Below, in pieces: positions 23,801-34,685 of a DNA stretch of 64,000 bases. A program made the position numbers and the translations under genes. Below the pieces are notes generated by a model. It was given only the letters and a program-made list of their open reading frames with translations, did no database searches and was not told where the DNA came from. Within the stretch, counting starts at the first letter, position 1; every line of letters starts with the position of its first letter. The stretch comes from Mucor racemosus. Lineage: Eukaryota > Mucoromycota > Mucoromycetes > Mucorales > Mucoraceae. Location of the stretch: NCBI GenBank assembly GCA_027405735.1, contig JAPEHQ010000014.1, forward strand, positions 1,426,001 through 1,490,000, read 5' to 3'.

Positions 23801-25110
23801 TTTATGAGAACGGAAGCCTGATGTTCGAAATTATGGTGTATTTCTTTTTTGTTGCTGATTAAACAATGTTTTATCTACATTAAAATGTTATTAGGTAAAC
23901 AAACCGACACCCAATTACTGAACAATTAAGTAGTCAGTAGGGTAATTGATAGAAGCGTCCTCCTTCAGGGAAGGTGCATAAATTCGATTTCCAGTGAGGT
24001 CTTTTCATTGAGATATTATAATATTCTCAATTATATTAAATATCAAATATCATTTTTCGCAAGTAATGTGGTATGATCCCGACTTTTCGAAAATCAAATA
24101 ACTGGAATGGAATTGGAAAAATCAAACAACCCATTTGTAAAGTTCTTTTTCATTCATTTGTATTTTAATTTGCTATTGTCCTGTTGATATATACTTTCTC
24201 ATTATTATTGGAGTTATGGCTTCTTTTTCGATCAAGATAGAAGCTTGGACAGTAATTTAATGAAAAACAAAGAGGAATTTACTTTCTCAATTCGTTTTAA
24301 TCTTACGCTGAATATTGCGCTTTGATCAAACCGCGGCATAGAAGTATCTGAATAATAGTAATCAAGTAATCTGAAACATTGAATAGAAATTATGCACACT
24401 GAATTTGTTTGCTCTGATAGGATCGATGTGTATAAAATTGAAAACTCTTGGATATTTTCTCTTGTGGATTGTATCTACTCACTCATTAAAATAAGGAATT
24501 CACGTTGCACCATCAATATATGATCTTTTCTTTATATAAATCTGATGAGCTAACATCGCCATTATGCTTTTTCAGCGCGATACATCAATGGTTTTACACA
24601 TTATTATTATAAAAAAAAGACCCCTTACATTGGTGCAACCTTCAATGGTCCAATCATCAAGCTCTTCTCCAAAGCATACCATCTATATTCTCCGTTTGTC
24701 AACAAAAAAGTAGAAAGTCAAGAAAAATGCCTTTAAAGATATACCAGTAAATTGTTAAAGCTTCTTGCATGAATCACAATACGATACGATATATGAAACC
24801 AAGTAATGTATTTAAGCTAAATATAATTTCATCCCAGTAAACGGGATAACCTGCACATTCATGCTTGCTGTAAATTATTGCATGTATTTTGAATACCAGA
24901 TTAATTGTATAACATTAACTTTGTCTTTAATTGGTCAAGTATCAAGTAGCAATATAGTTTTGTTATTCATCTGATGTGTCTATATGTACATTACGCATCG
25001 AGATACATGCTGTAATTTAAATGATTTTGACGCTATTTGTTTGTAATCTATAAAAAAGGGGTTTTCTAAATGCCTTGTTTGAACTGTTCTTCTTCCTTTT
25101 TCCATACATC
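20497..25110. other. Long gene-poor region
   Basis: No supported gene in 4.6 kb. Includes a poly-T run of about 38 at 20840-20877, short AT microsatellites (21885-21925, 22095-22110) and many short frames without coding character. At 22388-22410 there is a GGGCCAATTTGTGCAGCCCA patch resembling the subterminal motifs of the CACTA-like element at 11-15.7 kb. 23540-24050 looks like worn repeat DNA. Confidence 0.45.
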
Positions 25111-25482
25111 ATGAGCTTTACTTGTTGTTCAAAGAAAACTATTGAATCATCATCATCATCGTCAAATACCATCAAACACAATGTAACCAACGTAGCCATG
25201 TGGTCCATGATGAATCAAAATAATCGATACAATGAGGAATCAGAAGATGAGGCTTCTTCCTTGGATGATAATAGCTGCTATGAATCTGACACTTCTTGTC
25301 TTGAGGATGAAAACAATGACGAATCAATTACTTGTGCATGCGGTAAATTATTGTCTGCAGGTTGGGATTGTATTCAATGTAGAAGTAATTGCTCTTCTTG
25401 TCATCGCGCACTTGGCCCCAACGAAATATGTAATCGCTGTATTTCTGTGGAACTCGATACAGATTCAAACACTTCCAATTAG
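25111..25482 (+). CDS. Small acidic, cysteine-rich protein (zinc-ribbon-like), 123 aa
   Basis: Single-exon frame of 123 aa. A TATA box (TATAAAAAAGG at 25049) lies about 60 bp before the chosen ATG at 25111; an in-frame ATG at 25075 is so close to the box that it probably precedes the transcript start. The N-terminus is Ser- and Asn-rich, the middle is acidic (EESEDEASSLDDN), and the C-terminal third holds CACGKLL, then C-x2-C-x3-C-x2-C, then CNRC: nine cysteines in 40 residues, suggesting one or two zinc-binding knuckles. An AATAAA signal follows at 25609. I do not recognise the family; the promoter, length and clustered cysteines argue that it is real. Confidence 0.6.
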   Translation: MSFTCCSKKTIESSSSSSNTIKHNVTNVAMWSMMNQNNRYNEESEDEASSLDDNSCYESDTSCLEDENNDESITCACGKLLSAGWDCIQCRSNCSSCHRALGPNEICNRCISVELDTDSNTSN

Positions 25483-26424
25483 ACTTCTCTTTATTGTAAA
25501 ACATTTACCCTCTCACTTTCCTGTAATTATTTGCTACCGTATAGATGAATTTAATGAAAAATCACAACTTGTCTAAAAGCCATTGTAATATATATTTGTG
25601 CTGTACGCTCAATAAACCATCATTTCTATATTTTTAAATGTGCTAAACACCTAATGCATACTTATAAATTACTTGCATAATATAAATTGAAAATTACTTG
25701 GCGCACACAATACTTTTTACGCCGTACATCATGGACATTTCCGATGAATAAGCTGGAACAGGAACAAGTTCGCTGTGTTACTGTCATAAATATAGGCGTT
25801 TTAATACAAATGTTAACAGTTTCTATCACCTGTTGACCGAATGGATGGAGTAACTTATGAAAATACATTTACATTATATAATAAACACCTTCATTTATAC
25901 GTAAATCAACTGAAATCATCAAAAAAGTGGCATTTTTGAAGAATTGTTTGAAGCACTTTTAACTTGATTTTGAAGCTTAAATTTGGTCAAAATATTTCTT
26001 GGATCATGCAGTCCCTTGCTATATTTTTCTCTCAAATTTTTGAGGTGATAAAAATCATGATCAAAATCGACCTCTCAATCCTTACCAGATACAAGCAAAA
26101 ATCGATCAAAATCGTTTAATCGACAATTTGACCCCGAGAATGGGATTTCTTACTATACCTTTCCTAAGCTCAAAATGACCGTATTTTTTCACAGCTTTAT
26201 ATAAAAACATTTATTTGGCTTTTAATTATTCACAAAACAAACTTTTCTAGGAAAAACCGCTATTTTTGATATCTCGAATTATGCAATTTTTTTGGTGACA
26301 CAATTTTGAATAAATTATACCATTCGACGCAGAATTTAAATTTTTACTTGCAAGTGTTAATATGCCTTGAAGATTAGCTTAATAATATTTTGAGAAATTT
26401 GCAAAAAAAGTCGTAAATTTTCCA
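25483..26424. other. Intergenic left of the LINE
   Basis: AT-rich. 26000-26420 resembles in composition and in short shared pieces (GCAGAATTTAAA) the R1/R2 repeats, so the LINE may have landed in an older repeat. No gene seen. Confidence 0.4.
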
Positions 26425-26440
26425 AAATGACACTTTTTTT
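26425..26440 (+). repeat. LINE target-site duplication, left copy
   Basis: AAATGACACTTTTTTT, identical to 32104-32119. The seven T next to the poly(A) tail (poly-T on this strand) are the expected annealing site for target-primed reverse transcription. Confidence 0.85.
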
Positions 26441-26574
26441 TTTTTTTTTTTTTTTATGGGATGAAAGTTTTAAATTTTATTTAAAAAAAGAAAATTGAAA
26501 CTCATCATAGTGATGGACAAGGTGTATACTAGGTAAAGTGACCTGCCATATTAGTATCATATATATATATTATC

Positions 26575-29500
26575 CTACAAGTCATTCATATTAGACATTC
26601 TATATAGCTCTGAGCATATTTTCTTTGAGACTATTGTGCTGTTAAATGGCACTGAGTTGAGCACATGATTGAAGTGATGAAACCATATAAGGCGTGTTAT
26701 CGTTGAGAAAATGTCGTATATGTTGATGTGTATGTCTAAATTGTATATATAGTATCTGGACAGTTTTAAATTTTTGAAGTCATGATAAGTCTGTTGAGGA
26801 TTTACCACTCTTGGGTACCCAAGAAACTTGTTGAAAATTTCCTGCCATATATCTTTTTTGTGTACACACGAGATCAACAGATGCATACTGTCTTCTCTAA
26901 GATTGCATAGGTGGCATTTGTCTGAATCAATATCTTTCATTTGCATGTTGTAAAGGAAGGACTTGGATGGTATTCTGTCATGGATAACTTTAAACCAAAG
27001 GTTTCTTGCTGTGTGATGCATATTTGTCTTGTAAAATTCTGTCCATTGTTTTTTGGATATATTATTGTTGTAACCTTTTGGTATTATTAAAGGAATGCCT
27101 TGATTTAGGATGTATCTTATACGTTTTTTCTTCTGATCCAGCAATGGCTTCTTGTTGACATCTTGTATTAGTTTAGAGTATTCTGATAAATCATTTGATT
27201 CTTCAAAAAAATTTTCTATGGAATTGTTTTCCATGTATTGTTGGAAAAAATGATTGTATTTAATGTGTTGTTCTCTTTCAAGTCGAATGATTTTTGATAA
27301 CACTTTAGGTTTTTTGCATTCTTGTCTTGGTTTGTAGATTATGGATTTTGTCAAAGGAGTGTATTGAAAGAAGTCTTGTACCTTGCTTTGTTTGATTGTG
27401 GCAGTATTTATATTTATTAATTCATTATTGAGTTGTTCCTTGTTGCATATGGTGGTGAACGGCAGCGAGAGAAGTATTTTAGGTGATATTTTTATTTTTT
27501 CAGCATCCGGTTTGCATTGTTCTATACAAGAGTCTATAGCTTCGAAGATGTTGTGAAAGGAGTGTAAACCAGTAAATGAACTTTTGTAACGAGATTCAGG
27601 AAACAGAAGAGGCACTTCATGGTGAGGTGTATCACATCCATTTTGAAGGGCAAATACCATCAAGCTATATAAATGGCTAGGTACTGGATTTGGAGTTCCA
27701 CTCACACTAAGTAACGCATTGATGTATCTAAGTTGTAGCATCTTCTGTTGCACTGATATGTTTAGCAGGCCTAATCCCCCTTCGTTTTTTGGCAGATAGA
27801 AGACATCCTTCTTCACTTGGATTCGTCTGTCATCAACAATATATTGATAGATAATGGAATTCAATCTTGAAGTAACCACCTTTGGTAGGTTGGTTAGTCT
27901 TAGGACATGCCACAGTTTTGATAGTATCATTGTGTTGGCCACAGTTGCTCGACCATATACTGATATATTTCTTTCTTTATAAAAGTTGACAGTTGCTTGA
28001 ATTTTTCCACTAATGTTGTCCACAAAGGTATCTCTTTGTTGATTGTTGAACCAGAGAGGGTAGCCTAGATATTTAAGATAGCCTGTACTTGAATTATCAA
28101 ACCATTTCATCCGTTGATTGTTTGTGATATAGTTCCGTAATTCTGCACCTTTATGACCCACCATCTTACTGCCATGGAGGGGAAACGCGACCGACTTATC
28201 TAAGTTGATTTTAGAATTTGACGCCTTGCTATATCCTTTCAAGCAATCTTCAATTGCCAAATATTCAGCTTTGTTTTTTGCAAAAATTAGTATATCATCA
28301 GCATAGGCTAGTAGCTTAATTGGTTTTGGAGAAACCATGTTCATAGAATTTTGACTGCTTGGTTTAGTTGATTGCATAGTGTACCCAGTTACAGCTTCAT
28401 TATTAAGGATAGAGAGTAGAAATGGCTCTATCGCAAAATTAAAAAGAAGAGGTGAAATAGCATCACCTTGTCTTAGGCCTCGTTTTTGTTTAATTGGATT
28501 TGTTAGAAAACCATTGACATTGACGAATATTTCATTGTTGAAGAACAGATTTTGGATGCATTGAATGATGGACTCAGGGATACCAAATTTTTCTAGGACC
28601 TTGGTCAGATAGTATGGATGAACTCTATCATAGGCTTTATGGTTGTCTAGCATTATACCAACATATTCAGTGAACTCGGATTTATTCAAACCTTTGCATA
28701 CTTTTGAGTTTTCAATCATGAGGTTTAATGAAAACCCTTGATCTCCAATAAATCTTTGTGGCATGAATCCTGTTTGGAAGTTATTAATCAGCTGTGAAGC
28801 TATTCCCATGAGTCTGGAGTTCAGAATCCTAGTAAACACTTTGCAGTCGGTATTGATTAGAGAAATCGGCCTCCAGTTTGACAAATCTGACAAATCGCCT
28901 TTCTTTGGTAGTAGGATAATACATGCTTGTTGCCAAGATTTAGGAATAATTCCATATTTCAATGCATCATTGTACACCTTTTCGACAATTTCTTTACATC
29001 TTGGGTGAATCATTACAATATTGAGAATTTCATATGGCAATCCATCCAAACCAGGGCTACTTTTACGTGGACTTCGTTTTGCACCTTGTTTGATCTCTTC
29101 AAAAGATATGTCTTGTGTAATTTCCTCAGTTTCCTCTTTAGAGATGGATTTGTTAATGTGGTTCAGTATTGCATCTAAACAGTTAATATCTATTCTTTCT
29201 TCAGTGTACAACTTAGAGTAAAAAGATTCTGCTGCTCCAATCTTAGAATCCTTATCATTGCAATCAGTTCTAGTATCCGGGTGTTTGATCATATTGAGGG
29301 TACGAGCTTCTCTTCGCTGGTCAATGGTTCTTTTGATATATGACGGCGAGTTTTCGTTGTTCTCCATCCAATACTTTCCTGATCTCAACCTTGCAATGTC
29401 TGTCTTTTCCTTTTGTAATTTTGAAATTTGTGTTTCAATATCAGGCAGTAGTATATTCAGACATTCTTTATTATCACGGTATAACCTCAAGATACGGTTC

Positions 29501-30495
29501 CTCTCACTGTTTAGTTTCTTCAGTGTTGTCTCTCTGATTTGGTTGGTAGTGCGACAGAAATTAGTTGTAACTTTTTTGACCATATTCTTAAGACAATCCC
29601 ATTGGTCTTGAGTTGACAGTTCAGGATTTAGCTTGTTTTGAACGTAGTTTTCTATTTCTCTATTCAAAATGCTAACATATCTTTTGTTCTTACATAGGTA
29701 AGGATTGGCTCTCCATATACCTTTTCCACAGTTATACATTTCTATAGTTAAGGTCTTGGTAAGTAGTGCATGATCGGTAAATTCCTGACCGAAAAATTCT
29801 ACATCTCCACCATTCATCCTTTGAAAGAGCTCCTTCCCGGCAAACATGTAATCTATAGTCGAGAGAGAGATACGTCCTTGTCTATTCTGTCTACATGTAG
29901 GCCCATATCCTTCTCCTTCTTGGTTCATACAGTCTTTCATATATCCCGCCATAAATTGGACTAACTCCTTGCTTTTACGTATTCTGGATCCATGTCTGCT
30001 ACCACTATCAAAACTGTAATTAAAGTCCCCTGCCATAATCAAATGTGGAAGAATCTCTGGAATAGATAAAAGTATGTTAACTATATCTTTAAAAAGATTA
30101 TTCCTCTCTTGTCTTTGAACATGTCCAGAGTGTGCATAAATGTTCATGATGTAAAATGGTGTCGTAGGATTGTCTACAAAGGTAAGTTTGGATAAAATCA
30201 TTCTTCCATCTGTAGATATCTTGATTTTCTCAAGGTTAATTGCATTGTTAAAATTAATGATGGAACAGTGTTCAGTCCATATTGCTTGGTGATATTTAAA
30301 TTTGATTTCCATATTGTTGATTATTTCTTCAAACGAGTGATTTGGTATGTTGGTTTCCTGACATAGTAGGATATTTAATTTCTTGTTCTTTAACATAGCT
30401 ATAAAGTCGTCTGTAGTTGATTGTTGAGATTGTTTGTATAGACTTCTGCAGTTGACAGAGCCTATATTGATGTTAACATATTTGGTATTATTCAT
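26575..30495 (-). CDS. LINE ORF2: APE endonuclease and reverse transcriptase, 1306 aa
   Basis: The N-terminus (about residues 5-245) is an exonuclease-endonuclease-phosphatase (APE) domain: GSVNCRS, CQETNI, the catalytic GDFNYSF (near 155), STIDYMFAG and FTDHALL. The endonuclease nicks the target. The RT domain (about 480-790) has SSPGLDGLPYEIL, NWRPISLIN, LDNHKAYDRV (motif A), GLRQGDAISPLLFN and the catalytic YADD near residue 728. Near 1195 is a CHLC...H...C zinc-knuckle motif of the zf-RVT type. All key residues are present. The start is the first ATG after the ORF1 stop, so translation probably needs reinitiation or an internal mechanism. Confidence 0.95.
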   Translation of the reverse strand: MNNTKYVNINIGSVNCRSLYKQSQQSTTDDFIAMLKNKKLNILLCQETNIPNHSFEEIINNMEIKFKYHQAIWTEHCSIINFNNAINLEKIKISTDGRMILSKLTFVDNPTTPFYIMNIYAHSGHVQRQERNNLFKDIVNILLSIPEILPHLIMAGDFNYSFDSGSRHGSRIRKSKELVQFMAGYMKDCMNQEGEGYGPTCRQNRQGRISLSTIDYMFAGKELFQRMNGGDVEFFGQEFTDHALLTKTLTIEMYNCGKGIWRANPYLCKNKRYVSILNREIENYVQNKLNPELSTQDQWDCLKNMVKKVTTNFCRTTNQIRETTLKKLNSERNRILRLYRDNKECLNILLPDIETQISKLQKEKTDIARLRSGKYWMENNENSPSYIKRTIDQRREARTLNMIKHPDTRTDCNDKDSKIGAAESFYSKLYTEERIDINCLDAILNHINKSISKEETEEITQDISFEEIKQGAKRSPRKSSPGLDGLPYEILNIVMIHPRCKEIVEKVYNDALKYGIIPKSWQQACIILLPKKGDLSDLSNWRPISLINTDCKVFTRILNSRLMGIASQLINNFQTGFMPQRFIGDQGFSLNLMIENSKVCKGLNKSEFTEYVGIMLDNHKAYDRVHPYYLTKVLEKFGIPESIIQCIQNLFFNNEIFVNVNGFLTNPIKQKRGLRQGDAISPLLFNFAIEPFLLSILNNEAVTGYTMQSTKPSSQNSMNMVSPKPIKLLAYADDILIFAKNKAEYLAIEDCLKGYSKASNSKINLDKSVAFPLHGSKMVGHKGAELRNYITNNQRMKWFDNSSTGYLKYLGYPLWFNNQQRDTFVDNISGKIQATVNFYKERNISVYGRATVANTMILSKLWHVLRLTNLPKVVTSRLNSIIYQYIVDDRRIQVKKDVFYLPKNEGGLGLLNISVQQKMLQLRYINALLSVSGTPNPVPSHLYSLMVFALQNGCDTPHHEVPLLFPESRYKSSFTGLHSFHNIFEAIDSCIEQCKPDAEKIKISPKILLSLPFTTICNKEQLNNELININTATIKQSKVQDFFQYTPLTKSIIYKPRQECKKPKVLSKIIRLEREQHIKYNHFFQQYMENNSIENFFEESNDLSEYSKLIQDVNKKPLLDQKKKRIRYILNQGIPLIIPKGYNNNISKKQWTEFYKTNMHHTARNLWFKVIHDRIPSKSFLYNMQMKDIDSDKCHLCNLREDSMHLLISCVHKKDIWQEIFNKFLGYPRVVNPQQTYHDFKNLKLSRYYIYNLDIHINIYDIFSTITRLIWFHHFNHVLNSVPFNSTIVSKKICSELYRMSNMNDL

Positions 30496-30524
30496 AAGTA
30501 TTGTTGATATTTATAGATCAGAAA

Positions 30525-32102
30525 TTAATCTGAATGTTCAGATATTTCTTCTTCATTGCTAGCACCTACTGGAGACACAAATATGTCTTCCGTTGCTTTT
30601 ATTACTTTGCTATCATTGGTGCCCTTTTTCTGAGGCGTGGTAGGCTCAACCGATCCAGGAGATATAGCATCATTCAGACGTCTCTTGGATGTGTTGATCT
30701 TAGACGGCTTGAGTTGATCCTTACTTGTAGTTGAGTTTAAACCTCTATTTGCGGTGTCCGAAGATTGGCTTGATCTCAGCAATCTTGGTGCCCTCGAAGT
30801 CGAAGCAATATTCTTCTTAGCATGTTGAATTTGCTTTTCCCCTTCTTGATTAATTTGCACCCCGACATTGTCATCCTCATTGATATTAGGTTCGAAGTTC
30901 CCTTCATTCAATTCTGAAGCGACATCTTCCTCCCTGGTTCCAATCACAGTATTTTCTTCATTAGTTTCGGCTTCAGTGCCTTTAGCTGATTCAGTGACAA
31001 CATCTTCCATGTTTTCTTCTTCCACAATGTTCCTGGTTTCTTCATTCTGTTCCTCTACCGAGGCAGCTAACACTTCAAAAGTATTGTTAGAAGTGAATTT
31101 TGCATTAGGATTACCTCCTTTCAACGCATCCAATAGATTAACTTCCATGCCACTAGATTTAGCTTGGTTTATATCACCATTGTCATTCGAATCTTGATAC
31201 TTGGAAGTTTCCTTGTTTCTAAGGTCCTTTTTGTTCCAGGGAGCAGCTGGACAGTCGGCCTGTAAATGGTTAGGGCTCCTGCATCGATGGCAAAGTTTTC
31301 GCTGCTTCTTGGGGCAATCATACTTGATGTGATCATCCGAATGACACTCAGGACAAATGGGCTTCATGTTTGACCATACTAGGTGAAGGGCTGTTCCCTC
31401 ATAGCCAATAAGCTGTACCTGAGGAGTAAGGTCAGCTGCATAATTTTTTAATTTATCCCTGTTAAGAGTGACAAAGCCTCGGCCAGTAAACCAATCATGA
31501 TCCTCCACCTTCGTCAATCCAATGTTCAGGATATCGCCGTATCTTTCAAATGTCTTGACAAGAGATTCCATCAACGCATCCTCATCATCAAGAGGGATCT
31601 CAGTAATTCCAACCCGAATTACTTGAGATGTACTCGTCAAGGTTTTACTAACTTCAATAGCTTTACCTTCCACTACAAATTCCTTTAAAAGCGCATCTTT
31701 GCATTCCTTTTCAGTAGAGAAGCTAAGTTCGACAACTTTTCGCTTGTTCTTTCCAATAATTCTTGGTTTCATACCTAAGCTGTTGGGATATTGCTCTCTC
31801 ATGATACCTAAGAGGGTCTTATCTTTGAACACCATTCCAAGGAATTGAGAACAATCAATGACGATAGAGTTTTTTTCCTTCGCTTCAATGAAAGTCGAGT
31901 TGGATGTTAAGGTTTTAAAACATTCCGTATTATCCACATCTGGAGTAACATTGAATGCGTGTCGTTTTTGAAATTTGATTGCATCTGTGAAAGACTGATA
32001 TGTAAATGGTTTGTTGCTTGGATTATGGCTAGAATCCAACGTTGATCTACCCTGTGAGGTAGATTCTCGCATTAAAAACTGATCTTTAGCGGAGAAAGCC
32101 AT
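30525..32102 (-). CDS. LINE ORF1: nucleic-acid-binding protein with two CCHC knuckles, 525 aa
   Basis: Residues about 249-262 (CPECHSDDHIKYDC) and 271-284 (CHRCRSPNHLQADC) are two Gag-like CCHC zinc knuckles. The preceding 150 residues (IRVGITEIPLDDEDALMESL...) have the length and pattern of an RRM-like fold. The C-terminal half is acidic and Ser/Asn-rich, probably disordered. Such ORF1 proteins coat the LINE RNA. The ORF is intact and starts 1 nt inside the element end. Confidence 0.9.
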   Translation of the reverse strand: MAFSAKDQFLMRESTSQGRSTLDSSHNPSNKPFTYQSFTDAIKFQKRHAFNVTPDVDNTECFKTLTSNSTFIEAKEKNSIVIDCSQFLGMVFKDKTLLGIMREQYPNSLGMKPRIIGKNKRKVVELSFSTEKECKDALLKEFVVEGKAIEVSKTLTSTSQVIRVGITEIPLDDEDALMESLVKTFERYGDILNIGLTKVEDHDWFTGRGFVTLNRDKLKNYAADLTPQVQLIGYEGTALHLVWSNMKPICPECHSDDHIKYDCPKKQRKLCHRCRSPNHLQADCPAAPWNKKDLRNKETSKYQDSNDNGDINQAKSSGMEVNLLDALKGGNPNAKFTSNNTFEVLAASVEEQNEETRNIVEEENMEDVVTESAKGTEAETNEENTVIGTREEDVASELNEGNFEPNINEDDNVGVQINQEGEKQIQHAKKNIASTSRAPRLLRSSQSSDTANRGLNSTTSKDQLKPSKINTSKRRLNDAISPGSVEPTTPQKKGTNDSKVIKATEDIFVSPVGASNEEEISEHSD

Positions 32103-32103
32103 G

Positions 32104-32119
32104 AAATGACACTTTTTTT
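32104..32119 (+). repeat. LINE target-site duplication, right copy
   Basis: AAATGACACTTTTTTT, identical to 26425-26440, directly abutting the ORF1 start. Confidence 0.85.
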
Positions 32120-34685
32120 CCCAATATCGCTTTCCAAATTGAAAAAAAATAAGCGGTAGTTAAAATTCATTTTTACTGTAAAATTATGCCTCTAGAGTTT
32201 TTAAAAAAGTAAACTGACATCAACTTGGTAGAAAAAAAAAATTAATAAAGTAAACTACGTATACTGTGCATGCATCAGTACAAAATAAACTCAATAAAAT
32301 TGAACTCAATGTCCAAAATAAATCCTTTGAAAACTTTTACACGATGGGTCGAGAATCGAAACATCAATAATAACATTTCCCCTTTAAAGCTAATTACAAG
32401 GCAATGAAGCTTCCAAGTATAATTTTGTACTATTTTTGATTTACACGATGGTCAATGATGGCAATCTATCTGCTATGCTTTTAATATCTGGCATTATTTC
32501 CAGGTTAAAATGAAGTTTCATTTGATAGAACTCTTTTATTCACCTGTATATTTACAAAAATACATGCACCATGTGTTAATGGTGCTTAAGATAATACTTT
32601 TTTTTTACATGTTTTTAAAACTGCAGGCAGAGGTACAGTATAACATTAAAATTTTAATAAAGATTTATAAATCACCACTACTGCATATACGTTCAAAGCG
32701 TTTCTGTTGACTCTCGGCTTTGATGGTGTTGCCATCAACTTATTTTCCATTTGTTTTTTTCTCTGTCTTAAGATATTGGTCAAAGGATCCAAATAAAATA
32801 ATAACTTCATCAGTTTTAGAGTGATCTAATGACAAATCTGGAGAATTAGTATTTTTCGCGAGGGACGAAAAAGATAATATTTGTAAACTAGGCTAGTCTA
32901 ATTTTATGACAGATCCGTTTTATAAGGTTATTATGAAACACGAATTGCATTTGATAAAACTCAAAATATCGATGCAAACCTTTCTTTATTAACTACAGTA
33001 GATTTTTTTATGGAAAATCAAGTATGGTGCATTACCGCGTTTTGTACATCGTATATGAACAGTGAATGGAGAAGCAAATACATCAAAATGCATGAAATTT
33101 ATTTATTCCATCAAGTCTTAAATGCTCGAAGTAAATATTATATATGTGAAGTGAGTCTTTTTGTTTTTATTTTTCATTTTTTACAACCAAGCAATGGTAA
33201 CAATTGCATTATATAATAGCAGCTAACTTTTCATAGCACGGATCTGCCATAGTTTTAGTTTAGTCTATTTATAAAAATTACTTTTTTCACCCTCATCAAC
33301 ACTATAGTTTATTTCTTAATAATGAAATTTACCGTTAAGATTCTTGATATAAACACAAGTAGGCACTCTTAGAGAAAAGTGCAAGGAATAAAGTACGGTA
33401 GTTTATACTGATATACAAAAAGATGGTTTTGGTAAATAAATGTTTTCCTTGTTGTTTCTACTTGAAGCGCTGGGAAAGAAGAGATTAAATTATGCTGTCG
33501 TTGTCGATGCTAACCAATACCATACACTTTTCTTATTTATTACGTTACAAAGACTTAATTGTAAATTTTGCTATTGTCTGAATACCTTTGCAGGTATATT
33601 CTCAACATCTTGTATTAGATAAGATTACATGAAAATACATTTGCTTAAATACAACTATTGATATGTTGCTCCCCTTAAAGCAAAAATATAATTTCAATCC
33701 AACACAAAAAATATTTACATTAGTTTGATTTGTATGAAAAGTATTTGGAGATTGTCAAAAAATAATGTGTATTTTTTGCTTGTGGATAATTATTTGTTTT
33801 TTTGAAAATTGCATTAATTTGTGTCACTTGTTGCACCAAATTTGCATAAATCAGTACTTTAAAGAGCGCGTTTTCATGATTTCCAGCTTTCGTTGAAGCT
33901 CGCAGTTGTATCAAACGATTATCCTCATTTAATAAATGTATTTTATTGTATTACCTCTTTTTATTTTCAGATCATGATTTAACTCGACTTTTCCATGAGG
34001 TATACCTCATCCAAAATCGCAATTTGGAGAAAATTCAACTTTTAAGCTCAAAAACAAGGGTTTTTAGTAAGATATATATTAGAATGAAATGACCGTAACA
34101 AATAGAGCTTTCGGTTGAAAATAATTTCTGCCGTATTTCATATCGGGTTTTTGGACATTTCGTTAAAAAACTATAAATTTAAATTTCTTAAATAACCTTT
34201 TATTTTATGCGAAAACACAAAAAAGTAAAAATTCCCTTAAATTCTACTCATTTTGATCCATAAGCTTTAATTATAAAGCTACTTGTAGTAATTAGATGAT
34301 TTATAGTGTAAAAAATCTTGAACATATTTTTACGGATGATCAATGATGCTAAATCTGCTGCAAGTGATCATAGAAACACACAGCCAAGTAACTAAATTAG
34401 ACTAATGTCTTTGTGAAAAAAAACTGTTAGCAAGGTAATTTGTAATTGTGGAATTGATAAATCAAAGATATATTTAATTGTTAATTGAGAAAATTTTATT
34501 AAACAAATAAGAAATTAAAGCTATACCAAAAGATAGAATTTGAAAAAACCAGGAGGGAGTATATTACAGAATGCTAAGAGGATTCAGTTTTTTCAAAAAA
34601 TAAAATTTTGATGCCTAATTCTTTTTTTTTAGAGAAACAGAAATGATAAAATATATGCAAATGATTAAAAGTTTGATTTTTCAAT
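32120..34685. other. Intergenic, no gene seen
   Basis: AT-rich, with short frames only. A perfect 16-bp palindrome (ATGAGGTATACCTCAT) lies at 33995-34010, and 33960-34330 resembles the R1/R2 repeat family in style. The HSP70 3' flank occupies the right end. Confidence 0.45.

Larger units (their letters stand above)
26441..32103 (-). mobile_element. Full two-ORF LINE (non-LTR retrotransposon)
   Basis: The element reads on the minus strand: ORF1 (30525-32102), a 29-nt spacer, ORF2 (26575-30495), a 3'UTR of about 118 bp and a poly(A) tail (T run 26441-26455). It is flanked by a perfect 16-bp target duplication. Both ORFs are free of stops, so it is young and possibly active. The 5' end lies only 1 nt before the ORF1 ATG, so either the true 5'UTR was lost on insertion or the element hardly has one. 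ORF layout (CCHC ORF1; APE endonuclease, RT and a C-terminal CCHC-type motif in ORF2) fits the L1/Tx1-like group; exact clade not determined. Confidence 0.92.

Noticed and set aside
23930..24010. tRNA-like T-loop (AATTCGATTTCC)
   Set aside because: No acceptor stem, D-arm or anticodon arm could be folded around it.
28379..29611. Several plus-strand frames inside LINE ORF2
   Set aside because: They are shadows of the intact reverse transcriptase frame and show no motifs.
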